From positions 1 through 64,000 of the forward strand of contig NZ_LQIV01000019.1 of the NCBI RefSeq assembly GCF_001500125.1: DNA of 64,000 bases, written 5' to 3'. Within the stretch, counting starts at the first letter, position 1, and every line of letters starts with the position of its first letter. The stretch comes from Mycobacterium sp. IS-1742. GTDB taxonomy: Bacteria; Actinomycetota; Actinomycetes; Mycobacteriales; Mycobacteriaceae. Of this stretch, positions 33,077 through 43,872 are shown piece after piece. A program made the translations under genes and the position numbers. The notes under the pieces were generated by a model that worked only from the letters and a program-made list of their open reading frames with translations, did no database searches and was not told where the DNA came from.

Positions 33077-33919
33077 TCACGCTTTGTCGTCGGTGAAGAC
33101 CGCCGGACGCTTCTCCTTGCGCGCCGCGACCGCTTCCTCGAAGTTCGCGGTGAGCAGCCGCACGTAGAGCTGGCCGAGCCCTTCGGCCTGCATGTGCGCT
33201 TCGAGGCTGCCGGCGTCCAGACCGCTCCACAGGGTGCGTTTGGTCAACTCGACGCCGGGGCGGGAGAACGCGGCGATACGCTCGGCGATCTCGCAGCAGA
33301 CGTCGAGCAGATCCTGTTCGGGGACGGTGCGCGACACCAGCCCGATGCGCTGCGCCTCGTCGGCGTCGACGTCGCGGCCGGTCAGCATGATCTCGAACGC
33401 GCGCGACGAGCCGATGGCCCGCGGCAGCAGGTAGCTCAGCCCGAGTTCGCTGGCGGTGAGGCCGTTGTTGATGCCCGCGGCCCGGAAGTAGGCGCCGGAT
33501 GCCGCCACCCGGATGTCGGCGGCCAAAGCCAGGCAGAGCCCGCCGCCGATCGCCGCACCGTTGACCGCGGCGATCACCGGTTGGTGCATCTTGCGCAGGG
33601 CCAGGATGACGTCGTCGAGGATCTCCATCGACCGCAACCCGTAGGAGGGCCGGGTCAGCCCGTCGACGTGTGGGACCGCACCGGCCGACTTGTGGTCGGC
33701 GCCGGAGGAGAAACCCCGGCCGGCGCCGGTGAGGACGACCGCGCGTACGGAGTTGTCGTAGGTGAGCTCGTCGAGCACGTCGCGCAGCGGCACCATGACG
33801 TCGAACGCCATCGAGTTCATCCGCTCCGGGCGGTTGAGCGTCACCACCGCGACCTGGGGACGCGGGCGGTCGACGAGAACGAACGAGCCGTACGAATTGT
33901 CAGCGGTCACGCTGAGCAC
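33077..33919 (-). CDS. echA12: Enoyl-CoA hydratase/isomerase-family protein EchA12
   Basis: 280 residues from the GTG at 33919; a second GTG three codons later is possible. Crotonase fold with oxyanion-hole segments GAGRGFSSGADHKS and NGAAIGGGLCLALAADIRVA. It lies 27 nt after the thioredoxin gene, as in M. tuberculosis (Rv1471-Rv1472). The residues corresponding to the usual catalytic Glu pair are not obvious, so the exact reaction (hydratase, isomerase or other) is uncertain. Confidence 0.85.
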   Translation of the reverse strand: MLSVTADNSYGSFVLVDRPRPQVAVVTLNRPERMNSMAFDVMVPLRDVLDELTYDNSVRAVVLTGAGRGFSSGADHKSAGAVPHVDGLTRPSYGLRSMEILDDVILALRKMHQPVIAAVNGAAIGGGLCLALAADIRVAASGAYFRAAGINNGLTASELGLSYLLPRAIGSSRAFEIMLTGRDVDADEAQRIGLVSRTVPEQDLLDVCCEIAERIAAFSRPGVELTKRTLWSGLDAGSLEAHMQAEGLGQLYVRLLTANFEEAVAARKEKRPAVFTDDKA

Positions 33920-33946
33920 GCTAGCGCGTGCCCGGCGTCGAACCCG

Positions 33947-34312
33947 TCACTCGGATTGGGCGTTTTCCTGCTCGGCGATCGCGGCGTCGATGTCGAATTC
34001 CTTGACCTTCTGCACGAGGTCCTCGAGCGCGGCGGGCGGGAGGGCGCCGGCCTGGTTGAACACCAGCTTGCCCTTCTTGAACGCCATCAGCGTCGGGATC
34101 GAGCGGATGTCCGCCGCGGCCGCCAGTTGCTGCTCGGCCTCGGTGTCGACCTTGGCGTGCACGACGTCCGGGTGCTTCTCGGACGAGGCGGCGAAGGTCG
34201 GGGCGAATGCGCGACACGGCCCGCACCACGACGCCCAGAAATCGACGAGCACGATCTCGTTGTCGTTGATCGTCTCGTTGAACTGATCTGCGGTGATGTC
34301 TTGGGTAGCCAC
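33947..34312 (-). CDS. Thioredoxin
   Basis: 121 residues, a single thioredoxin fold with the redox pair Cys30 and Cys33 in FWASWCGPCRAF and the cis-Pro loop in IRSIPTLMAFKKGK. It is a cytosolic disulfide reductase. Its position before echA12 matches M. tuberculosis Rv1471 (called trxB1 there, though it is a thioredoxin and not a reductase). The acidic C-terminal tail DAAIAEQENAQSE is longer than in minimal thioredoxins. Confidence 0.93.
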   Translation of the reverse strand: MATQDITADQFNETINDNEIVLVDFWASWCGPCRAFAPTFAASSEKHPDVVHAKVDTEAEQQLAAAADIRSIPTLMAFKKGKLVFNQAGALPPAALEDLVQKVKEFDIDAAIAEQENAQSE

Positions 34313-34402
34313 GTCTGTCCTAACGCCGGAGTCGGGCGCAGTGTTCCCCCGCCGGTCGTGCGCAAACCGTCGCGGCGATCGAGGTCATGTCTGGTCCGTC
34401 AC

Positions 34403-35116
34403 TCACAGGTCGAACTCCTCGTCGGTGAGCACGAATCCCTGGTGCGTGATGACGTGGGCCTGGGCTGATCCGCCGGCCACGCGACACCAACTCAGTGATT
34501 CGAGGTACCCCTGCCGCAGCGTGACGTGGAAGCCGCCGTACATGCCGGGGATCGGAAACCACACCGACTGGCCCGGCGCCTCGTGAAGCACGCCGACGGG
34601 CGGGTAGCGCAGCGCCTTGCGAGGGTCCCGGTCGGGGTAGTCACGGTCGAGCCCGAATTCTCGGACGCGTCTGTCGATGACCTCGGCGAGATACCGGTCG
34701 AACAGTGCGACCCGCTGCTCACCCAACGGGGATCGACGCGGGGTCAGAAGTGTGATCACGTCGTCCGAATGCCTGCGCTCCACCGCGACGTCGCGAGCCG
34801 TCCGCCCCTTCGCGTCCATCAAGGACCGGAGTGCTCCGCGCTCGAGGAGCGCCGCGACCACCGGAACCGGGGCACCGTGCCAGGCTGCTTGATGCAGGGG
34901 CGTGAACCACTTCGGGCTCCCCGGCCGCCATTGGTTCGGATTCAGCTCGATGTCCTTGATGCCCAGGTCGTCGCCGCCGCTGTCGAGCAGATGGAGGACG
35001 GCGCTCCAATCACCAGCCCGGGCCGCGTCTGCCAGTCGGTGTCGTGCCGCGACGACGGCTTCGGAGAGCATCGACGGGTCCAGAACGCCCGCCCAATCGA
35101 GCGGTTCCTCGTCCAT
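34403..35116 (-). CDS. Ankyrin-repeat-like protein, function unknown
   Basis: 237 residues. Residues about 25-130 contain ankyrin-type repeats (LADAARAGDWSAVLHLLDSG; TPLHQAAWHGAPVPVVAALL; DAKGRTARDVAVERRHSDDV). The C-terminal ~100 residues are a separate domain with YPPVGVLHE and WFPIPGMYGGFHV. There is no signal peptide or membrane segment. It is not part of the conserved mycobacterial order between trx and suf and is divergent from the SpoIIAA-like gene. The C-terminal domain may be an SMI1/immunity-like or ligand-binding fold; that is a guess. Confidence 0.7.
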   Translation of the reverse strand: MDEEPLDWAGVLDPSMLSEAVVAARHRLADAARAGDWSAVLHLLDSGGDDLGIKDIELNPNQWRPGSPKWFTPLHQAAWHGAPVPVVAALLERGALRSLMDAKGRTARDVAVERRHSDDVITLLTPRRSPLGEQRVALFDRYLAEVIDRRVREFGLDRDYPDRDPRKALRYPPVGVLHEAPGQSVWFPIPGMYGGFHVTLRQGYLESLSWCRVAGGSAQAHVITHQGFVLTDEEFDL

Positions 35117-35185
35117 TCCCGGAGCATATTCGCGACACTGGGACCAGATCTCGGGATCGATCCTTCACTGCTGCCGGGGGCCGTC

Positions 35186-35551
35186 ATGATCGAAATGCTG
35201 TCCGACATGCCGGAAGGCGTCACCGGCATCCGCGTATCGGGGCGGGTGGGCGGTGATGAACTCCGCGAGATCGGGCCGACGATGGAGCAACTCGGCGAAT
35301 CCGGCGAGATCAGGATCGTCGAGGTCATCGAGGACTACGCGGGGTTCGGCCCCGGCGGATTGGTGCAGGATCTGAAGCTGGGTCTCGGCGTCCTCTTCGA
35401 GCACCACTCGGCTTTCAAGCGGATCGCCATCGTCACCGACATGGACTGGGTCACCCATACATTGCACCTGTTCGCATGGATGGTCCCCGGCGAGATCAAG
35501 CTGTTCGGGCTCGCCGACCTCGAGCAAGCCAAGCAGTGGGCCGCCGGCTGA
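35186..35551 (+). CDS. SpoIIAA-like (STAS/CRAL-TRIO fold) protein
   Basis: 121 residues from an ATG preceded by CCGGGGG. The sequence fits the SpoIIAA-like/DUF3478 family: MIEMLSDMPEGVTGIRVSGR, a central VIEDYAGFGPGGLVQDLKLG and WMVPGEIKLFGLADLEQAKQ at the end. The family binds lipids or acts as a regulatory STAS domain, but no partner kinase or phosphatase is nearby. It lies between the divergent ankyrin-like gene and the DUF222 gene, in an accessory island. Confidence 0.75.
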   Translation: MIEMLSDMPEGVTGIRVSGRVGGDELREIGPTMEQLGESGEIRIVEVIEDYAGFGPGGLVQDLKLGLGVLFEHHSAFKRIAIVTDMDWVTHTLHLFAWMVPGEIKLFGLADLEQAKQWAAG

Positions 35552-35605
35552 CGTCGGCCTCCGCATCCGCGTATCGATGTCGGACCCCTCTGCTTGTATG
35601 GGGTC

Positions 35606-36874
35606 ATGTCTTCGGTCGCACCGTGTTTCGTGCCGAGCGCGCCTGGCGCTGCGCGGCTGGAGGCGTTGTTCGAGGAACTGTCCGAGCTGGCCGGTCAGCG
35701 CAACGCCATCGACGGCCGCATCGTGGAGATCGCCGCTGAGATCGAGCACGACGGGTTGTGGGGCGCCACCGGGGCCCGTTCAGTCGCCGCGCTGATGGCG
35801 TGGAAAACCGATGTGTCTGCGGCGAATGCGAAATCGATCGTCGCGGTGGCCGAACGGATCGAGGAGCTTCCCCGCTGTGTGCAGGGTCTCCGCGAGGGAC
35901 GGCTGTCGCTGGATCAGGTCGGGATCATCGCCGAGAAAGCCGGCGCCGGATCCGACGAGCACTACGCCGAGTTGGCCAAGCACGCCAGCGTCAGCCAACT
36001 GCGCACCGCGATCAAACTCGAAACCAAACCCGCACCCGAACCCGAGCTCGAAAACGAGCCCAAACCCGCGGCTGAGCCGCCGCAGGCGTCGATCACCTCG
36101 ACCAGCGATGAGCAGTACACCTACTGGCGCATCGCCCTACCCCATGTCGAGGCGGCGGTGTTCGACGCCGCCCTGCAGTCCCACCACGATGGGTTGATCG
36201 CGCAGTGGAAACGCGACCACGGTAAGAGCGGGTCCGCCGACCGGCCGCCGATGCCAACCCGCGCCGACGCGTTCACCGCGCTGGTCGAAGCCGGCTGGGA
36301 CACCTACGCCGCCCGCCGCCCCCACAGCGCGCACACCACCGTCGTCGTGCACCTCGACATCAAAGACCGCATCGCCGCCCTCCACCTCGGCCCACTGCTG
36401 CCCGACGCCGACCGGCAATACCTGACCTGCGACGCCACCTGCGAGGTGTGGTTCGAACGCGACGGCCACGTCATCGGCGCCGGGCGCACCACCCGGCTGA
36501 TCAACCGCCGCCTAAGGCGTGCCCTCGAGCACCGCGACTCCACGTGTGTCGTCCCGGGCTGTGGGGCCACCCGTGGGTTGCACGCCCACCACCTCCAGCA
36601 CTGGGAGAACGGCGGACCCACCGAGCTCGACAACCTCGTGCTGCTGTGCCCCTACCATCACCGGGCCCACCACCGCGGGATCATCACCATCACCGGCCCC
36701 GCAAGCCAACTCGTCATCACCGACAGCCGCGGCCAACCCATGCAACCGGGATCGTCGGCGCGACCACCCACCACCGCACCACCCACCGTGCCGCCCTACC
36801 CCGGACCATCCGGAGAACGCGCCGACTGGTGGTGGTACACCCCATACCAACCCCCACCACCCACCAACAACTAG
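35606..36874 (+). CDS. DUF222 / HNH endonuclease (13E12-type repeat protein)
   Basis: 422 residues from the ATG at 35606; a TTG four codons upstream is in frame, but the other copy in this window starts at the equivalent ATG. The N-terminal ~280 residues are DUF222, with an acidic Pro/Glu-rich insertion (LETKPAPEPELENEPKPAAE). The C-terminal HNH domain reads CVVPGCGATRGLHAHHLQHW followed by NLVLLCPYHHRAHH, holding the zinc Cys pairs and the catalytic His. A Pro-rich tail ends the protein. The family is repeated in mycobacterial genomes and is suspected to be mobile, but no transposase or terminal repeat is visible here. Confidence 0.9.
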   Translation: MSSVAPCFVPSAPGAARLEALFEELSELAGQRNAIDGRIVEIAAEIEHDGLWGATGARSVAALMAWKTDVSAANAKSIVAVAERIEELPRCVQGLREGRLSLDQVGIIAEKAGAGSDEHYAELAKHASVSQLRTAIKLETKPAPEPELENEPKPAAEPPQASITSTSDEQYTYWRIALPHVEAAVFDAALQSHHDGLIAQWKRDHGKSGSADRPPMPTRADAFTALVEAGWDTYAARRPHSAHTTVVVHLDIKDRIAALHLGPLLPDADRQYLTCDATCEVWFERDGHVIGAGRTTRLINRRLRRALEHRDSTCVVPGCGATRGLHAHHLQHWENGGPTELDNLVLLCPYHHRAHHRGIITITGPASQLVITDSRGQPMQPGSSARPPTTAPPTVPPYPGPSGERADWWWYTPYQPPPPTNN

Positions 36875-36927
36875 ATCGCGCTGAAAGTCATTGCTGCACA
36901 GGGTAATCGGCAGCCGCCGAACGCGGC

Positions 36928-37494
36928 CTACCCTTCCTCCGACGGCTCCTCCGCGAGCACCTGTCTGGCCAGCGCCGTCGCGAGCGCGGAGTTCAGCAGC
37001 AGTTCCCGGCGGCGGGCGGGCCACCAGGTCAGTTCGATGGCCAGCAGTCCCAGGTAGACGCAGGAGGCGACGGTCTCGCGCATTGATCCGGTGACCGCGT
37101 CGACCGCCGCGGTCACGAGCGCGACGACCAGCACCAGCGGCAGCACCCAGCGGTAGCGGTCCAGCGGTTCGGCCGAGGCGCGCAGGCCGGCGTCGTAGTC
37201 GACCACACTGCGGGCCAGCCGCGGATCGCGGACGGGGTACCCGCGCCGCGCGGCCCGCACCACGGTCACCCGGTCGGCGGGGCTGAGTTCGTCGGCGCCG
37301 GGCCAGTAGCGGTTCATCCTGCGCACCGTCAACGTGCCGAGGAATGCGCCGGTGACGACGGTGACAATCGCGCCCACCACGAGGAATCCGGAATCGAGGA
37401 GCGCGAGCGCCCCGAGGAACAGTCCTGCGACGGCGCCTATCAACAGCCCCCGGCCGACCGGACCACCTCGCCATCCGGTGGCGGGAACTGTCAT
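36928..37494 (-). CDS. Four-helix membrane protein, function unknown
   Basis: 188 residues from the ATG at 37494 (a GTG one codon upstream is equally possible). Two N-terminal transmembrane helices (about 17-33 and 38-58) and two C-terminal ones (about 125-142 and 148-165) flank a soluble loop with SPADRVTVVRAARRGYPVRD. It lies 39 nt upstream of sufT on the same strand but belongs to no known suf function. No family recognised. Confidence 0.75.
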   Translation of the reverse strand: MTVPATGWRGGPVGRGLLIGAVAGLFLGALALLDSGFLVVGAIVTVVTGAFLGTLTVRRMNRYWPGADELSPADRVTVVRAARRGYPVRDPRLARSVVDYDAGLRASAEPLDRYRWVLPLVLVVALVTAAVDAVTGSMRETVASCVYLGLLAIELTWWPARRRELLLNSALATALARQVLAEEPSEEG

Positions 37495-37533
37495 CACAGC
37501 GAGATTGTCACCCGCCGCACGACATCAGGGGAC

Positions 37534-37881
37534 TTAGACGGTGAAACCGAGCGCGCGGAGTTGTTCGCGGCCGTCCTCGGTGATCTTGTCCGGGCCCCAC
37601 GGCGGGTTCCACACCCAGTTGATCTTGATCTCTTTGACCAGTCCGGCGCCGACCAGCGCGGTCCGCGACTGGTCCTCGATGACGTCGGTCAGCGGGCAGG
37701 CCGCCGACGTCAGCGTCATGTCGATCAGCGCCACGTCGCCGGTGTCGCCCTTCTCGACGTCCAGCCCGTAGACGAGTCCGAGGTCGACGACGTTGATGCC
37801 GAGTTCGGGGTCGACGACGTCGCGCATCGCCTCCTCGATGTCGGCGAGCAGTTCCTCGTTGGGGGCCGTCGTTTCGCTCAT
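37534..37881 (-). CDS. sufT: SufT/MIP18-family iron-sulfur maturation protein
   Basis: 115 residues from the ATG at 37881, which has GGAGGAG five bases before it. DUF59 signature: VVDPELGINVVDLGLVYGLD, then the conserved Cys in SAACPLTDVIEDQ. The family assists maturation or transfer of Fe-S clusters. The start overlaps the end of sufU (ATGA). It is the last gene of the suf operon, matching Rv1466. Confidence 0.94.
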   Translation of the reverse strand: MSETTAPNEELLADIEEAMRDVVDPELGINVVDLGLVYGLDVEKGDTGDVALIDMTLTSAACPLTDVIEDQSRTALVGAGLVKEIKINWVWNPPWGPDKITEDGREQLRALGFTV

Positions 37882-38336
37882 CGTTTCTCCTCCGAATCGT
37901 GGGACGCCTGGGCCACAGCGTCCTTGAAAGCCATCCAGCCGAGCAGCGCGCACTTCACGCGTGCCGGGTACTTCGAGACACCGGCGAACGCGATGCCGTC
38001 ACCGAGCACATCCTCGTCCCCCTCGATGGTGCCCCGCGACGAGACCATCTCGGTGAACGCGGCCACGGTTTTGAGCGCGTCGCCGACGGACTCCCCGATC
38101 ACCTGATCGGCGAGCACCGACGTCGACGCCTGACTGATCGAACAACCCTGTCCGTCATAGGACACATCCGCCACCGTCTCGCCGTCGTCGGCCAACGCCA
38201 CGCGCAGCGTGACCTCGTCCCCGCAGGTGGGGTTGACGTGGTGCACCTCGGCGCCGAACGGCTCCCGCAGCCCACGGTGGTGCGGATGCTTGTAGTGATC
38301 CAGGATCACTTCCTGGTAGATCTGCTCGAGGCGCAT
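37878..38336 (-). CDS. sufU: Sulfur relay/scaffold protein SufU
   Basis: 152 residues from the ATG at 38336. IscU-like fold with the three zinc/cluster Cys: NPTCGDEVTL, YDGQGCSISQAS and, near the end, ARVKCALLGW. It accepts sulfur from SufS in Gram-positive systems. It lies one nt after sufS and overlaps sufT. Confidence 0.95.
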   Translation of the reverse strand: MRLEQIYQEVILDHYKHPHHRGLREPFGAEVHHVNPTCGDEVTLRVALADDGETVADVSYDGQGCSISQASTSVLADQVIGESVGDALKTVAAFTEMVSSRGTIEGDEDVLGDGIAFAGVSKYPARVKCALLGWMAFKDAVAQASHDSEEKR

Positions 38337-38337
38337 G

Positions 38338-40381
<2,044 letters not shown>

Positions 40382-40382
<1 letters not shown>

Positions 40383-41572
40383 TACGAGTTGCTTCCTTCA
40401 GTGAGCTCGAGTTCGCGTTCGATGGCGGCGGTGAGGCGTTCCCGCACGGCGGGCACCGCGATCTTGCCGATGATCTCGCCGAAGAAACCGCGCACGATCA
40501 ACCGGCGCGCCTGGTCTTCGGGGATGCCCCGCGCCTGCAGGTAGAACATCTGCTCGTCGTCGAATCTGCCGGTGGCACTGGCGTGCCCGGCCCCGACGAT
40601 CTCGCCGGTCTCGATCTCGAGGTTGGGCACCGAGTCGGCGCGGGCGCCGTCGGTGAGCACCAGGTTGCGGTTCACCTCGAAGGTGTCGGTGCCGGTGGCC
40701 TCCGCCCGGATCAGCACGTCGCCCACCCAGACGGTGTGGGCGTCGGGCTTGTTCGAGTGCGGATCACCCTGCAGCGCACCCTTGTACAGCACGTCGGACT
40801 TGCAGTTCGGCTGCGCATGGTCGACGAGCAGGCGCGACTCGAAGTGCTGGCCGTCGTCGGCGAAGTAGGTGCCGAGCATCTTCGCGTCACCGCCGGGCGC
40901 GGTGAACCGCACGGTGGCCGTGGTGCGCACGACGTCGCCGCCCAGCGTCACGTTGACGTGCCCGAGCACCGCATCCTTGCCCAGGCGGGCGTGATGGGAG
41001 CTCACGTGCACCGTGTCGTCGGCCCAGTCGGCGATCCAGATCACGCCCAGACCGGCCGAATCGCCGACGATGATCTCCACGTTGTCGGCGTAGGTTCCGC
41101 TGCCGCGCAGGTCGACCACGACGATCGCTCGCGAGAGTTCCTCGACGCGGATCTGCAGATGTCCGTAGGCCACCGCACCCTCGCCGGGCCCCTCGACGGT
41201 GATCTCGATGGGCTCGGCCACCTCGGTGTCGCGGGCCACGGTCACCACGGTCGCGGACTCGAACGACGAGAACGCCTGGGCGGCAACGCGGTCCGAGGGC
41301 ACACCGCCCTGGCCGAGTCGTTCGTCACCGCGCTGCACCGTCTCGATCGTGACACCGGGGCGCTCGGCGACCTGGATGCGGGCCTGCGCCGTCGCGGCCG
41401 CCGACCCGTCGTGCAGGCCGCGCAGCCGCTTGAGCGGTGTGAACCGCCAGATCTCGTCACGGCCGCCGGGCACCTCGAAGGCGTCGACGTCGAACGACGA
41501 GAACAGTTCACCCTTGTTGAGTGCCGAGCCGGCCGGTGTTCCCTCTGCCGCGGCTGTCAGATTCTGCGTCAC
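40382..41572 (-). CDS. sufD: Fe-S assembly protein SufD
   Basis: 396 residues with a right-handed beta-helix typical of SufB/SufD (EIVGAGHASATGRFDDEQMF near the end, GIPEDQARRLIVRGFFGEII). The GTG start follows the sufB stop with no gap. It acts with SufB and SufC as the cluster scaffold. Confidence 0.95.
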
Positions 41573-43036
41573 TTATCCGACCGCGCCTTCCATCTGCAAC
41601 TCGATCAGCCGGTTGAGCTCCAGCGCGTACTCCATCGGCAGCTCCTTGGCGATCGGCTCGACGAAGCCGCGCACCACCATCGCCATCGCCTCGTCCTCGG
41701 TGAGGCCGCGGCTCATCAGGTAGAACAGCTGGTCCTCGCTGACCTTGGACACGGTCGCCTCGTGACCCATCGTGACGTCGTCCTCGCGGATGTCGACGTA
41801 CGGGTAGGTGTCGGAGCGGCTGATCGTGTCGACAAGCAGCGCATCGCATTTCACGCTCGAGCGGGAACCGTGCGCACCCTTGTTCACCTGGACCAGACCG
41901 CGGTAGGAGGCGCGGCCACCGCCGCGGGCCACCGACTTGGACACGATGTTGCTCGACGTCTGCGGCGCCAGGTGCAGCATCTTGGCGCCGGTGTCCTGGT
42001 GCTGGCCCTCGCCGGCGAACGCCACCGAGAGCACCTCGCCCTTGGCGTGCTCACCGGTCATCCACACGGCCGGGTACTTCATGGTGACCTTGGAGCCGAT
42101 GTTGCCGTCGACCCACTCCATGGTGGCGCCCGCCTCCGCCCGGGCACGCTTGGTGACCAGGTTGTAGACGTTGTTCGACCAGTTCTGGATGGTCGTGTAA
42201 CGGCAGCGGCCACCCGGCTTGACGATGATCTCGACGACCGCGGAGTGCAGCGAGTCGCTCTTGTAGATCGGGGCGGTGCAGCCTTCGACGTAGTGCACGT
42301 AGGCACCTTCGTCGACGATGATCAGCGTGCGCTCGAACTGGCCCATGTTCTCGGTGTTGATCCGGAAGTAGGCCTGCAGCGGGATGTCGACGTGCACACC
42401 CGGCGGCACGTAGATGAACGAGCCACCCGACCACACGGCGGTGTTGAGCGCGGAGAACTTGTTGTCACCGGCCGGGATCACCGTGCCGAAGTACTGCTTG
42501 AACAGCTCGGGATGCTCGCGCAGGCCGGAGTCGGTGTCGAGGAAGATCACACCCTGAGCCTCGAGATCCTCGCGGATCGAGTGGTAGACCACCTCGGACT
42601 CGTACTGCGCGGCCACACCCGACACCAGCCGCTGCTTCTCGGCCTCGGGGATGCCGAGCTTGTCGTAGGTGTTCTTGATGTCGGCGGGCAGGTCGTCCCA
42701 CGTGGCGGCCTGCTTCTCGCTGGACCGCACGAAGTACTTGATGTTGTCGAAGTCGATGCCCTCGAGGTTGGAGCCCCAGTTCGGCATCGGCTTCTTGTCG
42801 AACGTGCGCAGCGCGCGCAGCCGGATGTCGAGCATCCAATCGGGTTCGCTCTTCTTCGCCGAGATGTCGCGCACCACGGCCTCGGACAGCCCGCGCTGGG
42901 CGCTGGCGCCCGCGACGTCGGAGTCCGCCCAGCCGTAGCCGTAACGGCCCAGCGAGGCGATGGCCTCCTCCTGCGACAGCGGCTCGCCGATCGTGTGGTC
43001 GGGCGTGACGCTCGTCGTGTCCGGGGTGGCGGTCAT
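41573..43036 (-). CDS. sufB: Fe-S scaffold protein SufB
   Basis: 487 residues from the ATG at 43036, uninterrupted; the M. tuberculosis protein is much longer because of an intein, which is absent here. The conserved core [20 protein letters not shown] and the C-terminal [20 protein letters not shown] are in place. SufB is the main cluster-building subunit of SufBCD. The start overlaps the sufR stop (ATGA). Confidence 0.96.
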   Translation of the reverse strand: MTATPDTTSVTPDHTIGEPLSQEEAIASLGRYGYGWADSDVAGASAQRGLSEAVVRDISAKKSEPDWMLDIRLRALRTFDKKPMPNWGSNLEGIDFDNIKYFVRSSEKQAATWDDLPADIKNTYDKLGIPEAEKQRLVSGVAAQYESEVVYHSIREDLEAQGVIFLDTDSGLREHPELFKQYFGTVIPAGDNKFSALNTAVWSGGSFIYVPPGVHVDIPLQAYFRINTENMGQFERTLIIVDEGAYVHYVEGCTAPIYKSDSLHSAVVEIIVKPGGRCRYTTIQNWSNNVYNLVTKRARAEAGATMEWVDGNIGSKVTMKYPAVWMTGEHAKGEVLSVAFAGEGQHQDTGAKMLHLAPQTSSNIVSKSVARGGGRASYRGLVQVNKGAHGSRSSVKCDALLVDTISRSDTYPYVDIREDDVTMGHEATVSKVSEDQLFYLMSRGLTEDEAMAMVVRGFVEPIAKELPMEYALELNRLIELQMEGAVG

Positions 43037-43776
43037 GTCGACGCTCCTTGGTCGGTCGGTACGGATCCGGCGCGGGCTGTGCGCCGGAGGGGTGGTGCCT
43101 GGTCGGGCTGCAGCGGCACGTGGGTGGTGCAGGCACAGTCGCCGTTGACGATCGTGGCCAGCCGCTGCACGTGGGTGCCGAGGATCTCCGCGAACGCCTC
43201 GCGCTCCGCCTCGCACAGCTCCGGGAACTCCTCGGCGACGTGCGAGACCGGGCAGTGGTGCTGGCAGATCTGCACACCGTCGATCGGGCCGCTGACCCGG
43301 GTGGTGGTGGTCGCGTATCCGGCCTCGGTGAGCGCATCGGCCACCCGGCCGGCAGTTGATTCAACACCATCGGCCCCCTCGGTTACTCCCGAGAGGATGG
43401 TGTCGATGCGCCGGCGGGCGAAGGTGCGCACGGCTTCGTCGCCGCCGATCTCCCGCAACTGCCGCATCGCCGCGGCGGCGAGGTCGTCGTAGGTGTGGCC
43501 GAGCTTGGCGCGTCCGGCGGCGGTCAGACGGTAGCGCTTGGCTGGGCGGCCCCGGCCGGTGTGCTGCCACGCCGCGGCCGCCGCGGCCTGCGCGTCGCCG
43601 GCTTCGATCAGCGCGTCGAGGTGCCGCCGCACGCCTGCGGCGGAGATGCCGAGCCGCTCGCCGATCTCCGATGCGGTGACCGGGCCCTGCAGCAGCATCT
43701 GGATGATCGTGCTGCGGGTATGCCCATCCGAGACGTGCGCTGCGGACACGCCGACAGCCTCGGTGGGGATTTTCAC
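43033..43776 (-). CDS. sufR: Fe-S-sensing transcriptional repressor SufR
   Basis: 247 residues if it starts at the GTG at 43776 ([20 protein letters not shown]). An N-terminal winged helix ([38 protein letters not shown]) is followed by a C-terminal region with the Cys set of Suf[20 protein letters not shown] and [10 protein letters not shown]. It represses the suf operon when its cluster is intact. A longer frame reaches upstream to 43929 but would overlap mptB and the operator. The chosen start lies inside the palindrome at 43773-43789, which suggests leaderless, autoregulated expression. Confidence 0.85.
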   Translation of the reverse strand: MKIPTEAVGVSAAHVSDGHTRSTIIQMLLQGPVTASEIGERLGISAAGVRRHLDALIEAGDAQAAAAAAWQHTGRGRPAKRYRLTAAGRAKLGHTYDDLAAAAMRQLREIGGDEAVRTFARRRIDTILSGVTEGADGVESTAGRVADALTEAGYATTTTRVSGPIDGVQICQHHCPVSHVAEEFPELCEAEREAFAEILGTHVQRLATIVNGDCACTTHVPLQPDQAPPLRRTARAGSVPTDQGAST

Positions 43777-43789
43777 AACACCATTGTGA
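43773..43789 (-). promoter_or_regulatory. Perfect inverted repeat over the sufR start, probable SufR operator
   Basis: TCACAA-CACCA-TTGTGA. It spans the sufR GTG (43774-43776) and a -10-like CACAAT (43783-43788, minus strand) six bases upstream of that GTG. Binding here would shut off the whole suf operon. Confidence 0.6.
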
Positions 43790-43860
43790 CCGAATTCGAC
43801 AGGTGGTTCCACCAAGGCCACCCTTAGTCGGAGCGTGAGAATGGCCATAGGCCCGGCGGC

Positions 43861-43866
43861 TACTCT
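43861..43866 (+). promoter_or_regulatory. Leaderless -10 element for mptB
   Basis: TACTCT, followed by 6 nt and the mptB ATG at 43873. It fits TANNNT spacing for a leaderless transcript. Confidence 0.45.
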
Positions 43867-43872
43867 GCTCGA

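Noticed and set aside
35606..36874. DUF222/HNH gene as an intact insertion sequence
   Set aside because: No transposase, terminal inverted repeats or target duplication could be seen around it.
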